A stretch of DNA of 64,000 bases from Sphingobium lignivorans (GCF_014203955.1 NZ_JACHKA010000001.1:1426001-1490000); one strand, 5' to 3'. Counted from the first letter of the stretch, positions 44,154 to 52,897 are shown. The notes: generated from the letters alone by a model not told the origin. Program-made: numbers and translations.

Positions 44154-45265
44154 GACACGATTATATCATCCTCCTGCCGCCCGAACGGGACGCGTCGCCG
44201 CTCTGGTATCGCGTTGCCGATGACAGGATCGTGCGGCGCGGGCGCGGCACCGAGTGGCTGCCGCCCGATCAGGCCGAGGAGCCGGATGCGGGCATCGGCG
44301 AGGTCATGCTGGTGCTGCCGCCGCAGGCCACCACGCTCCACTGGATCGCCTGCCCGGGCATGACGCCCCGGCAAGGCGCGGCCGCAGCGCGGCTGATGGC
44401 GCTGCAGGCGAGCATCGGCGAGCCGGACCAGCTTCACGCGGCGGTCGCGGCCAATGACGATCCGGACGCACCGCATGTCGTGGCGGTAACGAGCCAGAGC
44501 GCGATGACGCACTGGCTGGACTGGGCCGCGACACATGGCGTCGGTCGGGCGAGCATCGTGCCCTCGGCCCTGCTGCTGCCGGGGCCGGCAAGCGGGTTCG
44601 TGCGCGGGCAGGTCGGGGCCGGCGAGGTCGTGCGCGGTGTGGACACGGCGTTCGACGGCGAGGAAGTGATCGCTCCGCTGATCATCGGCGACGCGCCGGT
44701 GACGCCGGTGACCGACGAGGAAGTGGACGCGGCTCTGCTCTCGGCGCTCGACGAGCCGCCGCTGGATCTGCGGCAGGGCAGCTTCGCGCGGCGCGCGCCG
44801 GCACTGATCGATTCCGCCCGGATGCGGCGGATCGGCCTGCTGCTGGGACTCATAGGCCTGTGCATGCTGCTCGTCTCTCTCGTCACCATCATCCGCCTGA
44901 ATGCCGAATCCTCGCGGCTGGACGCGCAGACCGTGGAACTGGCCCGCACCATCGATCCCTCCGTAAGCGACCCGGAGATGGCGGACGGGCGCATGACCGC
45001 GCTGCTCGCCGCGCGGGGCGGACGGGGCGGCTTCACCGGCATGATGGCCGGGCTGATGGCCGCGATGCAGGCCAATGCCAATGTCGTGCTCACCAATGTC
45101 AATCAGGGCGCGGACGGATCGCTGCGCGTCCAGCTCGCCGCCGTTCGCGCCGAGGACATCAATGATGTGCTCATCGCCATACAGGAAGCGGGCTGGCGGA
45201 TCAGCGCCAACGCGGTACAGCAACGGGGCGGCCGTGTGATCGCCGATATCATGGTGGTGCGCTGA
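44150..45265 (+). CDS. gspL: Type II secretion system protein GspL
   Basis: 371 residues if started at TTG 44150, which overlaps the gspK stop (TTGA) and has CGAGGA just upstream; GTG 44135 is an alternative. The cytoplasmic actin-like domain (IILLPPERDASPLWYRVADD; MLVLPPQATTLHWIACPG) binds GspE. One membrane helix follows (GLLLGLIGLCMLLVSLVTII, ~residue 228), then a periplasmic ferredoxin-like domain (ANANVVLTNVNQGADGSLRV). One base overlap with gspM. Confidence 0.9.
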   Translation: MRHDYIILLPPERDASPLWYRVADDRIVRRGRGTEWLPPDQAEEPDAGIGEVMLVLPPQATTLHWIACPGMTPRQGAAAARLMALQASIGEPDQLHAAVAANDDPDAPHVVAVTSQSAMTHWLDWAATHGVGRASIVPSALLLPGPASGFVRGQVGAGEVVRGVDTAFDGEEVIAPLIIGDAPVTPVTDEEVDAALLSALDEPPLDLRQGSFARRAPALIDSARMRRIGLLLGLIGLCMLLVSLVTIIRLNAESSRLDAQTVELARTIDPSVSDPEMADGRMTALLAARGGRGGFTGMMAGLMAAMQANANVVLTNVNQGADGSLRVQLAAVRAEDINDVLIAIQEAGWRISANAVQQRGGRVIADIMVVR

Positions 45266-45747
45266 TGTTGCAGGCTATGCGGGCATGGTGGGCCAACCAC
45301 AGCGAGCGCGAGCAGCGCTTCATGGTGGTGCTGGGCGTCATCGCATTCGTGATCTTCCTCTGGCTGGGCGTGCTGCGGCCGATCGGCGGGGCGCTCTCGG
45401 CGGGCTGGGAGCGGCAGCGGCTGGCGCTCGACCGCTATGCCTCCGTGCGCGACAAGGTGGCGGAACTGCGCCAGCGCCCGGCCGAGCGCCAGCAGGCGGA
45501 CCGCGTGCCGCTCGATCAGCTTGTCGGCCAGAGCGCGGCGGAAGCGGGCTTCACGCTCGACCGCGCGACGCTGCAGGGTGAGGGGCGCATGTCGATCAAC
45601 ATGGGATCGGCCCGGGTCGGCCCGCTCCTCCAGTGGATATCGACGCTGGAGCAGGCCGGCGTGATGGTGCAGACGATCAGCATCGTGCCCGGCGCGGCCG
45701 AAGGCACGGTCGCCGTCCAGGCGGTGCTCGAGGAGATCAGGCCATGA
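45265..45747 (+). CDS. gspM: Type II secretion system protein GspM
   Basis: 160 residues. Short cytoplasmic N-terminus (WWANHSEREQRFMVV), one membrane helix (VLGVIAFVIFLWLGVLRPI), a coiled coil and a small periplasmic ferredoxin-like domain (GSARVGPLLQWISTLEQAGV). Partner of GspL. Start and stop overlap gspL and gspN. Confidence 0.92.
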   Translation: MLQAMRAWWANHSEREQRFMVVLGVIAFVIFLWLGVLRPIGGALSAGWERQRLALDRYASVRDKVAELRQRPAERQQADRVPLDQLVGQSAAEAGFTLDRATLQGEGRMSINMGSARVGPLLQWISTLEQAGVMVQTISIVPGAAEGTVAVQAVLEEIRP

Positions 45748-46466
45748 TCGGCTGGACGCGCACCACCCGCGTGAAGATCATGCTGGTGATCATCCTCGCC
45801 ATCGGCATGCTGATCACCTGGCCGCTGCGGGCGGCATTCAGCATCTTCGAGCTCAAGGAAATGGGCGTCGCCGCACGATCCCTGCGCGGGCCGATCTGGT
45901 GGGGCGGCGCCGAGGAACTGCAGGTGCGGGGCGTCAATATCGGCACCGTCGACGTGTTCCTCAATCCCGTCCAGCTGCTCATCGGGCGCGTGCGCATCGA
46001 TGTCGCGCGGCGGCGGGGCAATGCCGACGATATCGCGGGCGCGTTCACGATCGGCTTCGGCCGCCGGGGCATCGATGACGTGACGGGCGCGCTGGCCCTT
46101 GCCGCGCCGCTCGCGCCGCTGCCGGTGAGCCGGGTCGAGTTCGAGGACCTGACCGTCCACTTCACCGGCGGTCTGTGCACGCGCGCGGAAGGGCAGGTGC
46201 GCGCCCGCGTGCCCGCCCTCATCAGCGGCCTTGCCCTGTCCAACGGCTTTTCCGGCCAGGCGCGCTGCGCGGGCGACGTGGTCGAGCTGCCGCTGGCCAG
46301 CCAGTCCGGGCAGGAGCAGCTCAACATCCGCATCAAGAGCGATGGCAGTTACGAAGCCGCGATGCGCGTGCGCACGAGCGACCCGCTGCTGATCGCCGCG
46401 CTGGGTGCCAATGGCTTCCGCCCCGTGGGCGACGAGCAGATATTGCGGACGGTCGGCCGGTTGTGA
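45744..46466 (+). CDS. gspN: Type II secretion system protein GspN
   Basis: 240 residues. An N-terminal membrane anchor (VKIMLVIILAIGMLITWPLR) precedes a beta-rich periplasmic domain with GPIWWGGAEELQVRGVNIGT and FTGGLCTRAEGQVRARVP. GspN is present only in some T2SS operons and its exact role is unclear. ATGA overlap with gspM, GTGA overlap with the peptidase gene. Confidence 0.87.
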   Translation: MIGWTRTTRVKIMLVIILAIGMLITWPLRAAFSIFELKEMGVAARSLRGPIWWGGAEELQVRGVNIGTVDVFLNPVQLLIGRVRIDVARRRGNADDIAGAFTIGFGRRGIDDVTGALALAAPLAPLPVSRVEFEDLTVHFTGGLCTRAEGQVRARVPALISGLALSNGFSGQARCAGDVVELPLASQSGQEQLNIRIKSDGSYEAAMRVRTSDPLLIAALGANGFRPVGDEQILRTVGRL

Positions 46467-47227
46467 ATCCCGCCATGCAGGACGGCCTGCGCATCCTGCT
46501 CGGCGCGGGGGCGGGCGCGATCATCGGCAGCTTCCTCGGCGCGATCGTGACGCGCTGGCCCCGGGGGGAGTCGGTGGTCAGGGGACGATCGCGCTGCGAC
46601 AGCTGCGGGCGCACCCTGGGGCCGCTGGAGCTGATCCCGCTGCTCGGCGCGCTCCTCGCGCGCGGGCGGTGCCGAAGCTGCGGCGCGCGGATCGATCCGG
46701 TCCACATGGTCATGGAAGGGGGCGCGGCGCTGATCGGCGCCGTCCTGCTCTGGTGGCTGCCGCTGCCCGACGCGCTGTTCTTCGCCGCCGGCGGCTGGCT
46801 GCTGCTGACGCTCGCCCTGCTCGATGCGCGCCATCACTGGCTGCCGGATGCGCTCACATTGCCGCTCGCCGCGCTGGGGCTGACGATCGGCGACTGGTTC
46901 CTGCCGGCGAGTTTCGAGCCGCGGCTGATCGGCGCGGGCGCGGGCTATCTGTGCCTCTTCGCGCTCGCGCTCGCGTATCGACTGGTGCGCGGACGGGAAG
47001 GGCTGGGAATGGGCGACGCGAAGCTGCTGGGCGCGCTGGGCGCCTGGCTTGGCTGGCAATCGCTGCCGCTCCTGCTGCTGATCGCCAGCGTGGCGGGGCT
47101 GCTTTGGGCCCTCATGCTGAAGCTGACCGGCCGCGAGATCGATGCCACGACCCGGCTGCCGCTGGGCACGTTCCTTTGCCTCGCGGCCGTGCCGGCTGCC
47201 TGGGCGGGGCGGGCGATCGGGCTGTGA
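46463..47227 (+). CDS. gspO: Prepilin leader peptidase / N-methyltransferase
   Basis: 254 residues from GTG 46463 (GTGA overlap with gspN); ATG 46475 is the alternative. It cleaves and N-methylates the pseudopilins. Visible are GAIIGSFLGAIVTRWPRGES, the zinc tetracysteine CDSCGR and CRSCGA, the two catalytic aspartates in LLDARHHWLPDAL and GLGMGDAKLLGALG, and about seven further hydrophobic helices. Last gene of the gsp operon, convergent with trxC. Confidence 0.95.
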   Translation: MNPAMQDGLRILLGAGAGAIIGSFLGAIVTRWPRGESVVRGRSRCDSCGRTLGPLELIPLLGALLARGRCRSCGARIDPVHMVMEGGAALIGAVLLWWLPLPDALFFAAGGWLLLTLALLDARHHWLPDALTLPLAALGLTIGDWFLPASFEPRLIGAGAGYLCLFALALAYRLVRGREGLGMGDAKLLGALGAWLGWQSLPLLLLIASVAGLLWALMLKLTGREIDATTRLPLGTFLCLAAVPAAWAGRAIGL

Positions 47228-47248
47228 CGGGGCGGCGCGCCGGGCGGG

Positions 47249-47692
47249 TCAGGCGCCGGCGAGCGCCTGTCGCGTCCATGCGACAAGCTGGGCCTGATTC
47301 ATCGCGCCCGCCTGCCGCGCGATCTCACGGCCATCCCGGAAGAGAATGAGCGTGGGGATGGAGCGGATGCCGTAGCGCGCGGCGATGGCCTGCTCGGCCT
47401 CGGTATCGACTTTCAGCAGGCGCACATGCGGTTCCAGTTCGGCGGCGGCCGCCTTGAAAGCCGGCGCCATCGCCCGGCACGGCCCGCACCAGCTTGCCCA
47501 GAAATCGACGAGCACCGGGAGGCTCCCCCGGCCGACATGACGATCGAAGGCACTGGCGGCGACATCCGTGGGCCGACCCTCGAACAGCCGCTCCCCGCAG
47601 CGCCCGCATTTGGGCGCAGCACCGATCTTCGCGGCCGGCACGCGATTGGGACTGGCGCAGGCGGGGCAGATCACAAGCTCGGGATCGGACAT
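47249..47692 (-). CDS. trxC: Thioredoxin 2 (zinc-ribbon thioredoxin)
   Basis: 147 residues. The N-terminal zinc ribbon is present (CPACASPNR and CGRCGERLF), then a thioredoxin fold with active site DFWASWCGPCRAMAP, the cis-Pro loop SIPTLILFRDG, and a final helix. The extra zinc domain separates TrxC from TrxA; in other bacteria it responds to oxidative stress. Convergent with the gsp operon with a 21-base gap. Confidence 0.94.
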   Translation of the reverse strand: MSDPELVICPACASPNRVPAAKIGAAPKCGRCGERLFEGRPTDVAASAFDRHVGRGSLPVLVDFWASWCGPCRAMAPAFKAAAAELEPHVRLLKVDTEAEQAIAARYGIRSIPTLILFRDGREIARQAGAMNQAQLVAWTRQALAGA

Positions 47693-47819
47693 GGGCGCGC
47701 TCCGGCTGGGCAGGGCTCAGGGGTGAGCAAGTTCGATGCTATTGTGGAATAGCGGTTATAGGGCATTTCCGTCCGGAAGCAGCCTTTCGGGAGATGACGG
47801 TGTTGCGTGGACTTCAGAT

Positions 47820-48114
47820 ATGAGACTTCTACTCGTTGTCGCTGCATACGCGCCTCCTGGCATGTTCAGGATCGGTGAACCGACCTGAGGAGGTGGCCAT
47901 AAGATATGCAGAGCAGCATTTTGGACGACGGTCATTTGACCCTGATGGGAAGGGCTATAATATCAACGTCATAGAGTGTGGGGCCAGATGGTGTGTACAG
48001 CTTTATCCTGCTCGTGAGGCGTCCACGGGCGAGTCCCGTTACGTGGGCGGGGGCGTTCACCTGGAGCTGCGCAAGACTGATTTAGCCGTTCTGACCGCCT
48101 TCGGAACACAGTGA
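47820..48114 (+). pseudogene. Frame-disrupted small gene, possibly NTF2-fold immunity-like
   Basis: A 22-codon frame at 47820-47888 starts with ATG and reads like a signal peptide (MRLLLVVAAYAPPG). The neighbouring frame, open from 47836 to 48114, contains a domain-like stretch (EEVAIRYAEQHFGRRSFDPD, INVIECGARWCVQLYP, GGGVHLELRKTDLAVL). The W-V-x and GGG-V-L-E pattern is reminiscent of NTF2-fold immunity proteins, a weak guess. One single-base indel would join signal peptide and domain. AT-richer than its surroundings. Confidence 0.4.
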
Positions 48115-48256
48115 GTGCTTCCCCCCGATTCCGTCTTTTTGCCGTCTACGCAAGCGCTCGAAAGCCGCCCGGCAGCTACTCCGTTTGCAGCCAGTCCCAA
48201 TGCCGCTCGACCGGACACGACACTAAAGGAGACGTCTCCTCCTCCTCCCTACATTG

Positions 48257-48341
48257 TCATTCCCGCGAACGCGGGAATCCAGCTGAGACATTGCGTACGA
48301 GCGCCGGGGTGTAACTGGATTCCGCGTTCGCGGGAATGACG
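48257..48341. repeat. Repeat family B (REP doublet), copy 2 (inverted)
   Basis: Reverse complement of the 20439-20525 element, with matching core (GCGTACGAGCGCCGGGGTGT) and flanking palindromes CATTCCCGCGAACGCGGGAA and CGCGTTCGCGGGAATG. The two changes in one arm are compensated in the other (GCGCACGC to GCGAACGC). Confidence 0.9.
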
Positions 48342-48517
48342 AGGAGCAGGGGGCAGGGCCGCTTCACACAACCCCTCCCCTGACACTGGCCGCCATGACG
48401 CCCCAGCAGCGGGGCACCCTGCCAGGTCCAAACCCTTCCACGCCGCTTCGTCGTTTACGCTCATGATGTAAGCGTCTAGGACAACGGTTTCAGGATTTGC
48501 CCCAGGGAGCAGGACGT

Positions 48518-49186
48518 TTGAGTTCCAGTGATGCATGGGCCGCCGAGCCGGTGAGGCCGCTCCAGATCGGGGATCCGGCGCCCAATTTCCGGGCCCGTAC
48601 AACGATGGGCGATCTCAACCTCTCCGATTATCGGGGGCGCTGGTTGCTGCTTTTCTCGCATCCGGCGGATTTCACGCCCGTCTGCACCAGCGAGTTCATC
48701 GCCCTGTCGCGTGCCAGCGCGCGTTTCGAAGCGCTCGATTGCGCGCTGCTCGCGATCTCGGTCGACAGCGTTTATGCTCATCTGGGCTGGATCCGCGCGA
48801 TCCGCGAGCATTTCGGCGTGACGGTCAGCTTCCCGATCGTCGAGGATCCCTCGCTTGTCATCGGCCGCGCCTATGGGATGCTCGCGCAGGATGCGCCGGA
48901 TGCCGCGACGCTGCGATCGACCTTCTTCATCGACCCTGAGGGGATCATCCGCGCGATGCTCTGCTATCCCGCGACCGTCGGCCGATCGGTGGAGGAATTG
49001 CTGCGTGTCCTCGCCGCGCTGCAGCGGGTGGACAGCGCGAATGTGGTCACCCCGGAGGGCTGGCGGCCGGGGGATGACGTGCTGCTCCCGCCGCATCAGG
49101 ATCAGCGCTCGGCGCTCGCGGAGGCGGGGGACGATTGCTGGTTCTATCGCACCCAGCCCGACGCACCGGGAGGACGCGGCGCGTGA
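48518..49186 (+). CDS. Peroxiredoxin (AhpC/TSA, Prx6-like)
   Basis: 222 residues from TTG 48518, preceded by GGGAGCAGGA; the frame is open to an earlier TTG at 48497. It reduces peroxides with the active-site Cys in HPADFTPVCTSEF. Length, SVDSVYAHLGWIRAIREHFG and the C-terminal region resemble the Prx6/1-Cys and archaeal-type group. A C-terminal Cys in DDCWFYRTQP could act as resolving residue. Its stop overlaps the ArsR-type regulator (GTGA), suggesting joint control. Confidence 0.9.
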   Translation: MSSSDAWAAEPVRPLQIGDPAPNFRARTTMGDLNLSDYRGRWLLLFSHPADFTPVCTSEFIALSRASARFEALDCALLAISVDSVYAHLGWIRAIREHFGVTVSFPIVEDPSLVIGRAYGMLAQDAPDAATLRSTFFIDPEGIIRAMLCYPATVGRSVEELLRVLAALQRVDSANVVTPEGWRPGDDVLLPPHQDQRSALAEAGDDCWFYRTQPDAPGGRGA

Positions 49187-49560
49187 CGGCCTTCACGGAT
49201 GGCGAGCTCGACGCAATCACCATCGTCCTCAAGGCGCTGGCGCATGATGTCCGGCTGCGACTGATGCGGACCTTGCTCGACCATGGCGAGACCTCGGTCA
49301 GCGAGCTCGAAGCCCTGACCGGCGTGGGCCAGCCCGGCCTCTCGCAACAGCTTGCCGTGCTGCGCAAGGCGGAGCTCGTGCAGACGCGACGCGAGGCGAA
49401 GCTGGTTTTCTACAGCCTTGCGCCCCAGGGGCTGCATGCCGCGGCGCAGCTGCTGGCGGCGCTCTCCCGGACGGCGCCGGGAGAGGCGGGGCCACGGCCG
49501 GGCGGTACGCAGGCGCGCGTGCGGGGATCGGCAGCGACTTTCGCGCGAATGCTGGAATAG
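49183..49560 (+). CDS. ArsR family winged-helix repressor
   Basis: 125 residues from GTG 49183. The winged helix-turn-helix is clear: LKALAHDVRLRLMRTLLDHG, SVSELEALTGVGQPGLSQQL and the wing VQTRREAKLVFYSLAPQG. It contains no cysteine, so it can be neither a thiol-based sensor of the BigR/SqrR type nor a Cys-ligated metal sensor. Fused translationally behind the peroxiredoxin gene, it may regulate that operon. The inducer is unknown. Confidence 0.87.
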   Translation: MTAFTDGELDAITIVLKALAHDVRLRLMRTLLDHGETSVSELEALTGVGQPGLSQQLAVLRKAELVQTRREAKLVFYSLAPQGLHAAAQLLAALSRTAPGEAGPRPGGTQARVRGSAATFARMLE

Positions 49561-49614
49561 TTTGCGCCGACGGTTCCGGCGCCCAGGCGCCGTTCCCGTC
49601 CGGTTCGGCAGAGC

Positions 49615-51549
49615 TTATTCGCTCATCGCGCGATTGATCGCATCCTCGAGCTCGGCCTGCGAGAAGGGCTTGCCGAGCTTGACGACCCGCAACATGCTGT
49701 CGGTGGGGACCTCGCCATAACCGGTCGCCAGAATGACCGGAAGGCCGGGGCGCTCGGACACGGCCTGTTCCGCGAGCTGGACGCCGGTCATGTTGGGCAT
49801 TGCATGATCGGTGATGAGCAGGTCCAGATCAGGCGTGGCGCGGATGATCTGCAGCGCATCGGCACCTGAGGCCGCTTCCCACACGCAGTGCCCCAAATCC
49901 TCCAGAAATGCGGCGGTGTTCATGAGGATCAGCGAATCGTCGTCCACCGCCAGAATGTTGAGATTGTGCCGCGCGACGGGGGGTGAGGGCTGGGCCGGCG
50001 CCGCGCCCGGCGAGGGGGTCGCATGGCGGGACTCGGGGAGCCAGAGCGTCGCGCTGGTGCCTTGCCCGATCGCGCTTTGCAGCGTGAACGTGCCTTCGAG
50101 CTGGCGGGCGAGCCCATGGATCATCGAAAGGCCAAGGCCCGTGCCTTTCCCCACGCCCTTGGTGGTGAAGAAGGGCTCGGTCGCGCGGGCCAGCGTCTCG
50201 GCATCCATGCCCGAGCCGCGGTCGATGACGCTGATCCGGACATAACGCCCCGGCGCGAGATCGGTGAGTTCGCCCGCCTCGACCGTCGTGAGATCGGCAT
50301 GGATGGAGATCGGGCCGCCGCGGGGGACTGCATCCCGCGCGTTCACCAGCAGGTTGATGAGGGCCATTTCCAGCTGGTTGGGATCGGCGAGAACGGCCGG
50401 CAGATCCTCCGACCAGCGGAAATCGAGCGGCCAGGACGGGCCCAGTGTCCGCTGGGCTAGCTCCCTCATGCCCGCCAGCAGCTCCGGGACGGCGATCTGC
50501 TCGGGCGAGAGGTCCTGCCGCCGCGCGAAGGCGAGCATGCGCTGGGTGAGGGCGGCACCGCGCTCCGCACCCTGCAGTGCATTGTCGATGAGCCGGGTCA
50601 GACTGGGATCGTCCGGCAGGCGCTTGCTCAGCAGCGCCAGGCTGCTCGAGATCGCCATCAGGAGATTGTTGAAGTCATGCGCGACGCCGCCGGTGAGCTG
50701 GCCGATCGCTTCAAGCTTCTGCGCCTGGCGCAGCGCTTCCTCGGTCTGCTGCCGCTCGACGACTTCCTGATGGACGCGCTCTTCCAGCGTCTCGTTGAGG
50801 TCGCGCAGCGCGCTTTCCATAGCCCTGGACTTGGTGACGTCGTAGATCACGCCGATCAGCCGGTAGCCCGATCCCTCGGGCAGTATCTCGCCCCGCCGCG
50901 CGATCCAGCGGCGCTGGCCATCGTCATTGCGAATGATCTCGAACTCGGCGTCCAGCGTCTCGGGAACATGGCTGCTGCGGGCATCCGGCAGGATGGGCTG
51001 CGCGCCGGGGGCGAGGACCGCGTTGATCGTCTGGACCGGCAGGACCGACGCAGGATGCAGACCGAGCAACCGGCAGAATTCCGCCGATACCGCTGCCGTC
51101 GCATGCCCGTCCACGAACTCGAAAGTGCCGACGCCGCCGGCCGTCTGCGCGATACGCAGCCGCTCCTCGGCGCGCTTGCGCTCGGTGACGTCGACAAGCA
51201 GGCCGATGAATCGACGCGGCTGGTCATAATCGTCCAGCTCGCATTGGCCGCGGCCATGCATCCAGAGCGTCGTCCCACCCGGCGTGACGATCCTGAATTC
51301 CTTGGAGAAAAGCTCGGCGCCCGCCATCATGCCGGCAACCGCGATCTTGATGCGGGCGCGGTCCGCCGGATGAATGGCCTTGAAGAAGGCTTCGGCCGGC
51401 AGTCCGGTCAGGGCCTCCCCGGCATCCAGACCATAAAGCGCCGCGAACCGCTCATCCACATCGAGGCTGTTCTCGCCGATGTTCCAGGCCCAGCTGCCGC
51501 TCGCGCCCATCGCGGCCAGAGTGAGCTGTGTCTGCTCGAAGCCCAGCAT
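49615..51549 (-). CDS. Hybrid histidine kinase: two PAS domains, HisKA/HATPase, receiver
   Basis: 644 residues from ATG 51549; a TTG at 51573 is possible. PAS/PAC domains occupy ~10-125 and ~130-245, with a coiled coil (ESALRDLNETLEERVHQEVV) next. The kinase core has H291 in QLTGGVAHDFNNLLMAISSS, N-box NLLVNARDAV and G-boxes DRGSGM and GKGTGLGLSM. The C-terminal receiver (~525-640) has Asp in LDLLITDHAMPN and Lys in VKLGKPF. No membrane segment, so a cytosolic sensor. It starts four bases after cheC, as last gene of the chemosensory operon. Confidence 0.92.
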   Translation of the reverse strand: MLGFEQTQLTLAAMGASGSWAWNIGENSLDVDERFAALYGLDAGEALTGLPAEAFFKAIHPADRARIKIAVAGMMAGAELFSKEFRIVTPGGTTLWMHGRGQCELDDYDQPRRFIGLLVDVTERKRAEERLRIAQTAGGVGTFEFVDGHATAAVSAEFCRLLGLHPASVLPVQTINAVLAPGAQPILPDARSSHVPETLDAEFEIIRNDDGQRRWIARRGEILPEGSGYRLIGVIYDVTKSRAMESALRDLNETLEERVHQEVVERQQTEEALRQAQKLEAIGQLTGGVAHDFNNLLMAISSSLALLSKRLPDDPSLTRLIDNALQGAERGAALTQRMLAFARRQDLSPEQIAVPELLAGMRELAQRTLGPSWPLDFRWSEDLPAVLADPNQLEMALINLLVNARDAVPRGGPISIHADLTTVEAGELTDLAPGRYVRISVIDRGSGMDAETLARATEPFFTTKGVGKGTGLGLSMIHGLARQLEGTFTLQSAIGQGTSATLWLPESRHATPSPGAAPAQPSPPVARHNLNILAVDDDSLILMNTAAFLEDLGHCVWEAASGADALQIIRATPDLDLLITDHAMPNMTGVQLAEQAVSERPGLPVILATGYGEVPTDSMLRVVKLGKPFSQAELEDAINRAMSE

Positions 51550-51553
51550 GGTC

Positions 51554-52189
51554 TCAGAAGTCTTCGCCGACAACGCGCGCGATGAACTCGCCGAGCAGAT
51601 CCTTGAGCGCCGCCATGGAAGGCAGGTCCAGGATCATCGCGATGTAGCCGCGAATGTCCCGGCTGCGCACCGCGAAATCGATGTAGAGGAAGAGCACGAG
51701 CCCCTCGGCCCCGTCATGCTCGGCGTCGAACAGGCTCCCGCCCGAACCGCGCACGACTTCCGGGATCGTCATGACCAGCGATCGCTTGAGCATGTTCGCG
51801 ATGGTCGCGAGGCAGGAGTTGAGGATGATATTGCCCGTCTCGGCAAGCGCTTCCTGCTCGAGATCGAGGACTTCCTGCACGCTGAGTTCGCCCCCGGTCA
51901 CGGCGCGCACCAGTTCAAGGCTGTTCGTCTCGGGGAAAATGAGCAGGGCGCGCCCCGAAAAGGAGCCGGAAAAATCCTGCCGCACGGCGACCAGCTCGCT
52001 CACTTCGCGCTCGCTGATGAGGCGCGCGGCGCGGCGCTGGCTCACGACTTCGATGGAAGGCACCGACAGCAGGACCTGCTCGCCGATCATCTTGCGCAGG
52101 CTCGACGCCGCGCGGCTCACCCCGATATTGACGATCTCCGTGAGGGCATCACGCTCCAGTTCGGACAGGACGAGAGTCTCGGCGCTCAC
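51554..52189 (-). CDS. cheC: CheC-type chemotaxis phosphatase
   Basis: 211 residues. Two D/E-x3-N phosphatase motifs are present, in ERDALTEIVNIGVSRAASSL (residues ~12-31) and EQEALAETGNIILNSCLATI (~115-134), the hallmark of two-centre CheC/FliY proteins. The paired sheet motifs also fit. It probably dephosphorylates the CheY encoded immediately upstream, with which it overlaps by four bases. No cheD is present in the operon, although CheD is the usual CheC partner. Confidence 0.87.
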   Translation of the reverse strand: MSAETLVLSELERDALTEIVNIGVSRAASSLRKMIGEQVLLSVPSIEVVSQRRAARLISEREVSELVAVRQDFSGSFSGRALLIFPETNSLELVRAVTGGELSVQEVLDLEQEALAETGNIILNSCLATIANMLKRSLVMTIPEVVRGSGGSLFDAEHDGAEGLVLFLYIDFAVRSRDIRGYIAMILDLPSMAALKDLLGEFIARVVGEDF

Positions 52190-52569
52190 GCGTTTCTCGA
52201 TCTCAGCCGAAGGGCGGCGCCGGAAATGAAGTTCGAAAGCCCCTCGCTGGTCACCGGCTTGGCGATGAACGCCGCGCCGACCTCGCGGGCACGGGCAATG
52301 ACCTCGTCCTGGATATTGGCTGTGATGATCGCGACTGGCATATCTGGACGCATAGCGCGCAGCTCGGCGGCAAGTTCCAGCCCATCCTTCTCCGCCATGT
52401 TGAAATCGATCAGGGCGACGTCGACGGAAGCGGTTTGGAGAGTCTCGAGTGCCTGTGCGGCGCTGCCGGCTTCCAGCTTCTGCCAGTCGGGCTGAATAGC
52501 GGCCAGTGCCTTGCCGGCCACGATCCTGGCCAGCTTGCTGTCATCGACGATCATCACGGTAACGGGCAT
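52186..52569 (-). CDS. cheY: CheY-like response regulator
   Basis: 127 residues, receiver only. MIVDDSKLARIVAGKAL, phospho-acceptor Asp55 in VALIDFNMAEKDG, AIITANIQDEV and Lys in AFIAKPVTSEG. Likely direct phosphorylation target of CheA in this operon. The 82-base gap before it is the only sizeable gap in the cluster. Overlaps cheC. Confidence 0.92.
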   Translation of the reverse strand: MPVTVMIVDDSKLARIVAGKALAAIQPDWQKLEAGSAAQALETLQTASVDVALIDFNMAEKDGLELAAELRAMRPDMPVAIITANIQDEVIARAREVGAAFIAKPVTSEGLSNFISGAALRLRSRNA

Positions 52570-52651
52570 TCCGGGACTCCAATATTCTACTCTGCCTGCG
52601 CCTATATTTCCTCCCTATAGTGCGGCCACATTCGCCCGATACTCTTTTTGT

Positions 52652-52897
52652 TCATCCCGTGCCTTTTCTCAGCCCGGGCAGGACGAAGCTTTCCAGGAAG
52701 GCATTGCCGCTGGATCCGACGAGTTTCGGCCGCGTCGCGAGCAGCACCTGGATGACGGCAAGATGCGCGGAAGCGAGCGCGGCGACATCGACCGACCGGT
52801 CCGGCCCCTCCTGGAGCGCGATGAGCAGCGTCTCGGCATCTTCGACCGGGCAGGCACCCTCGAGGCGAATGACGTCGTCTGCGACATGCACGCTCAT
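52652..52897 (-). CDS. STAS-domain protein in the chemosensory operon
   Basis: 81 residues, about the length of a minimal STAS domain: VIRLEGACPVEDAETLLIAL, SVDVAALASAHLAVIQVLLA and the final helix. Where anti-anti-sigma factors carry a phosphorylatable Ser before the central helix, this protein appears to have a Leu (alignment by eye). It may therefore be a non-phosphorylated scaffold. Its ATG overlaps the cheA stop by four bases. STAS-CheA pairing occurs in some alternative chemosensory systems. Confidence 0.7.
   Translation of the reverse strand: MSVHVADDVIRLEGACPVEDAETLLIALQEGPDRSVDVAALASAHLAVIQVLLATRPKLVGSSGNAFLESFVLPGLRKGTG

Noticed and set aside
47906-47974. 22-codon ORF preceded by GAGGAGG
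   Set aside because: Good ribosome-like site, but the peptide lies inside the better-supported domain frame in another phase and shows no protein-like features.
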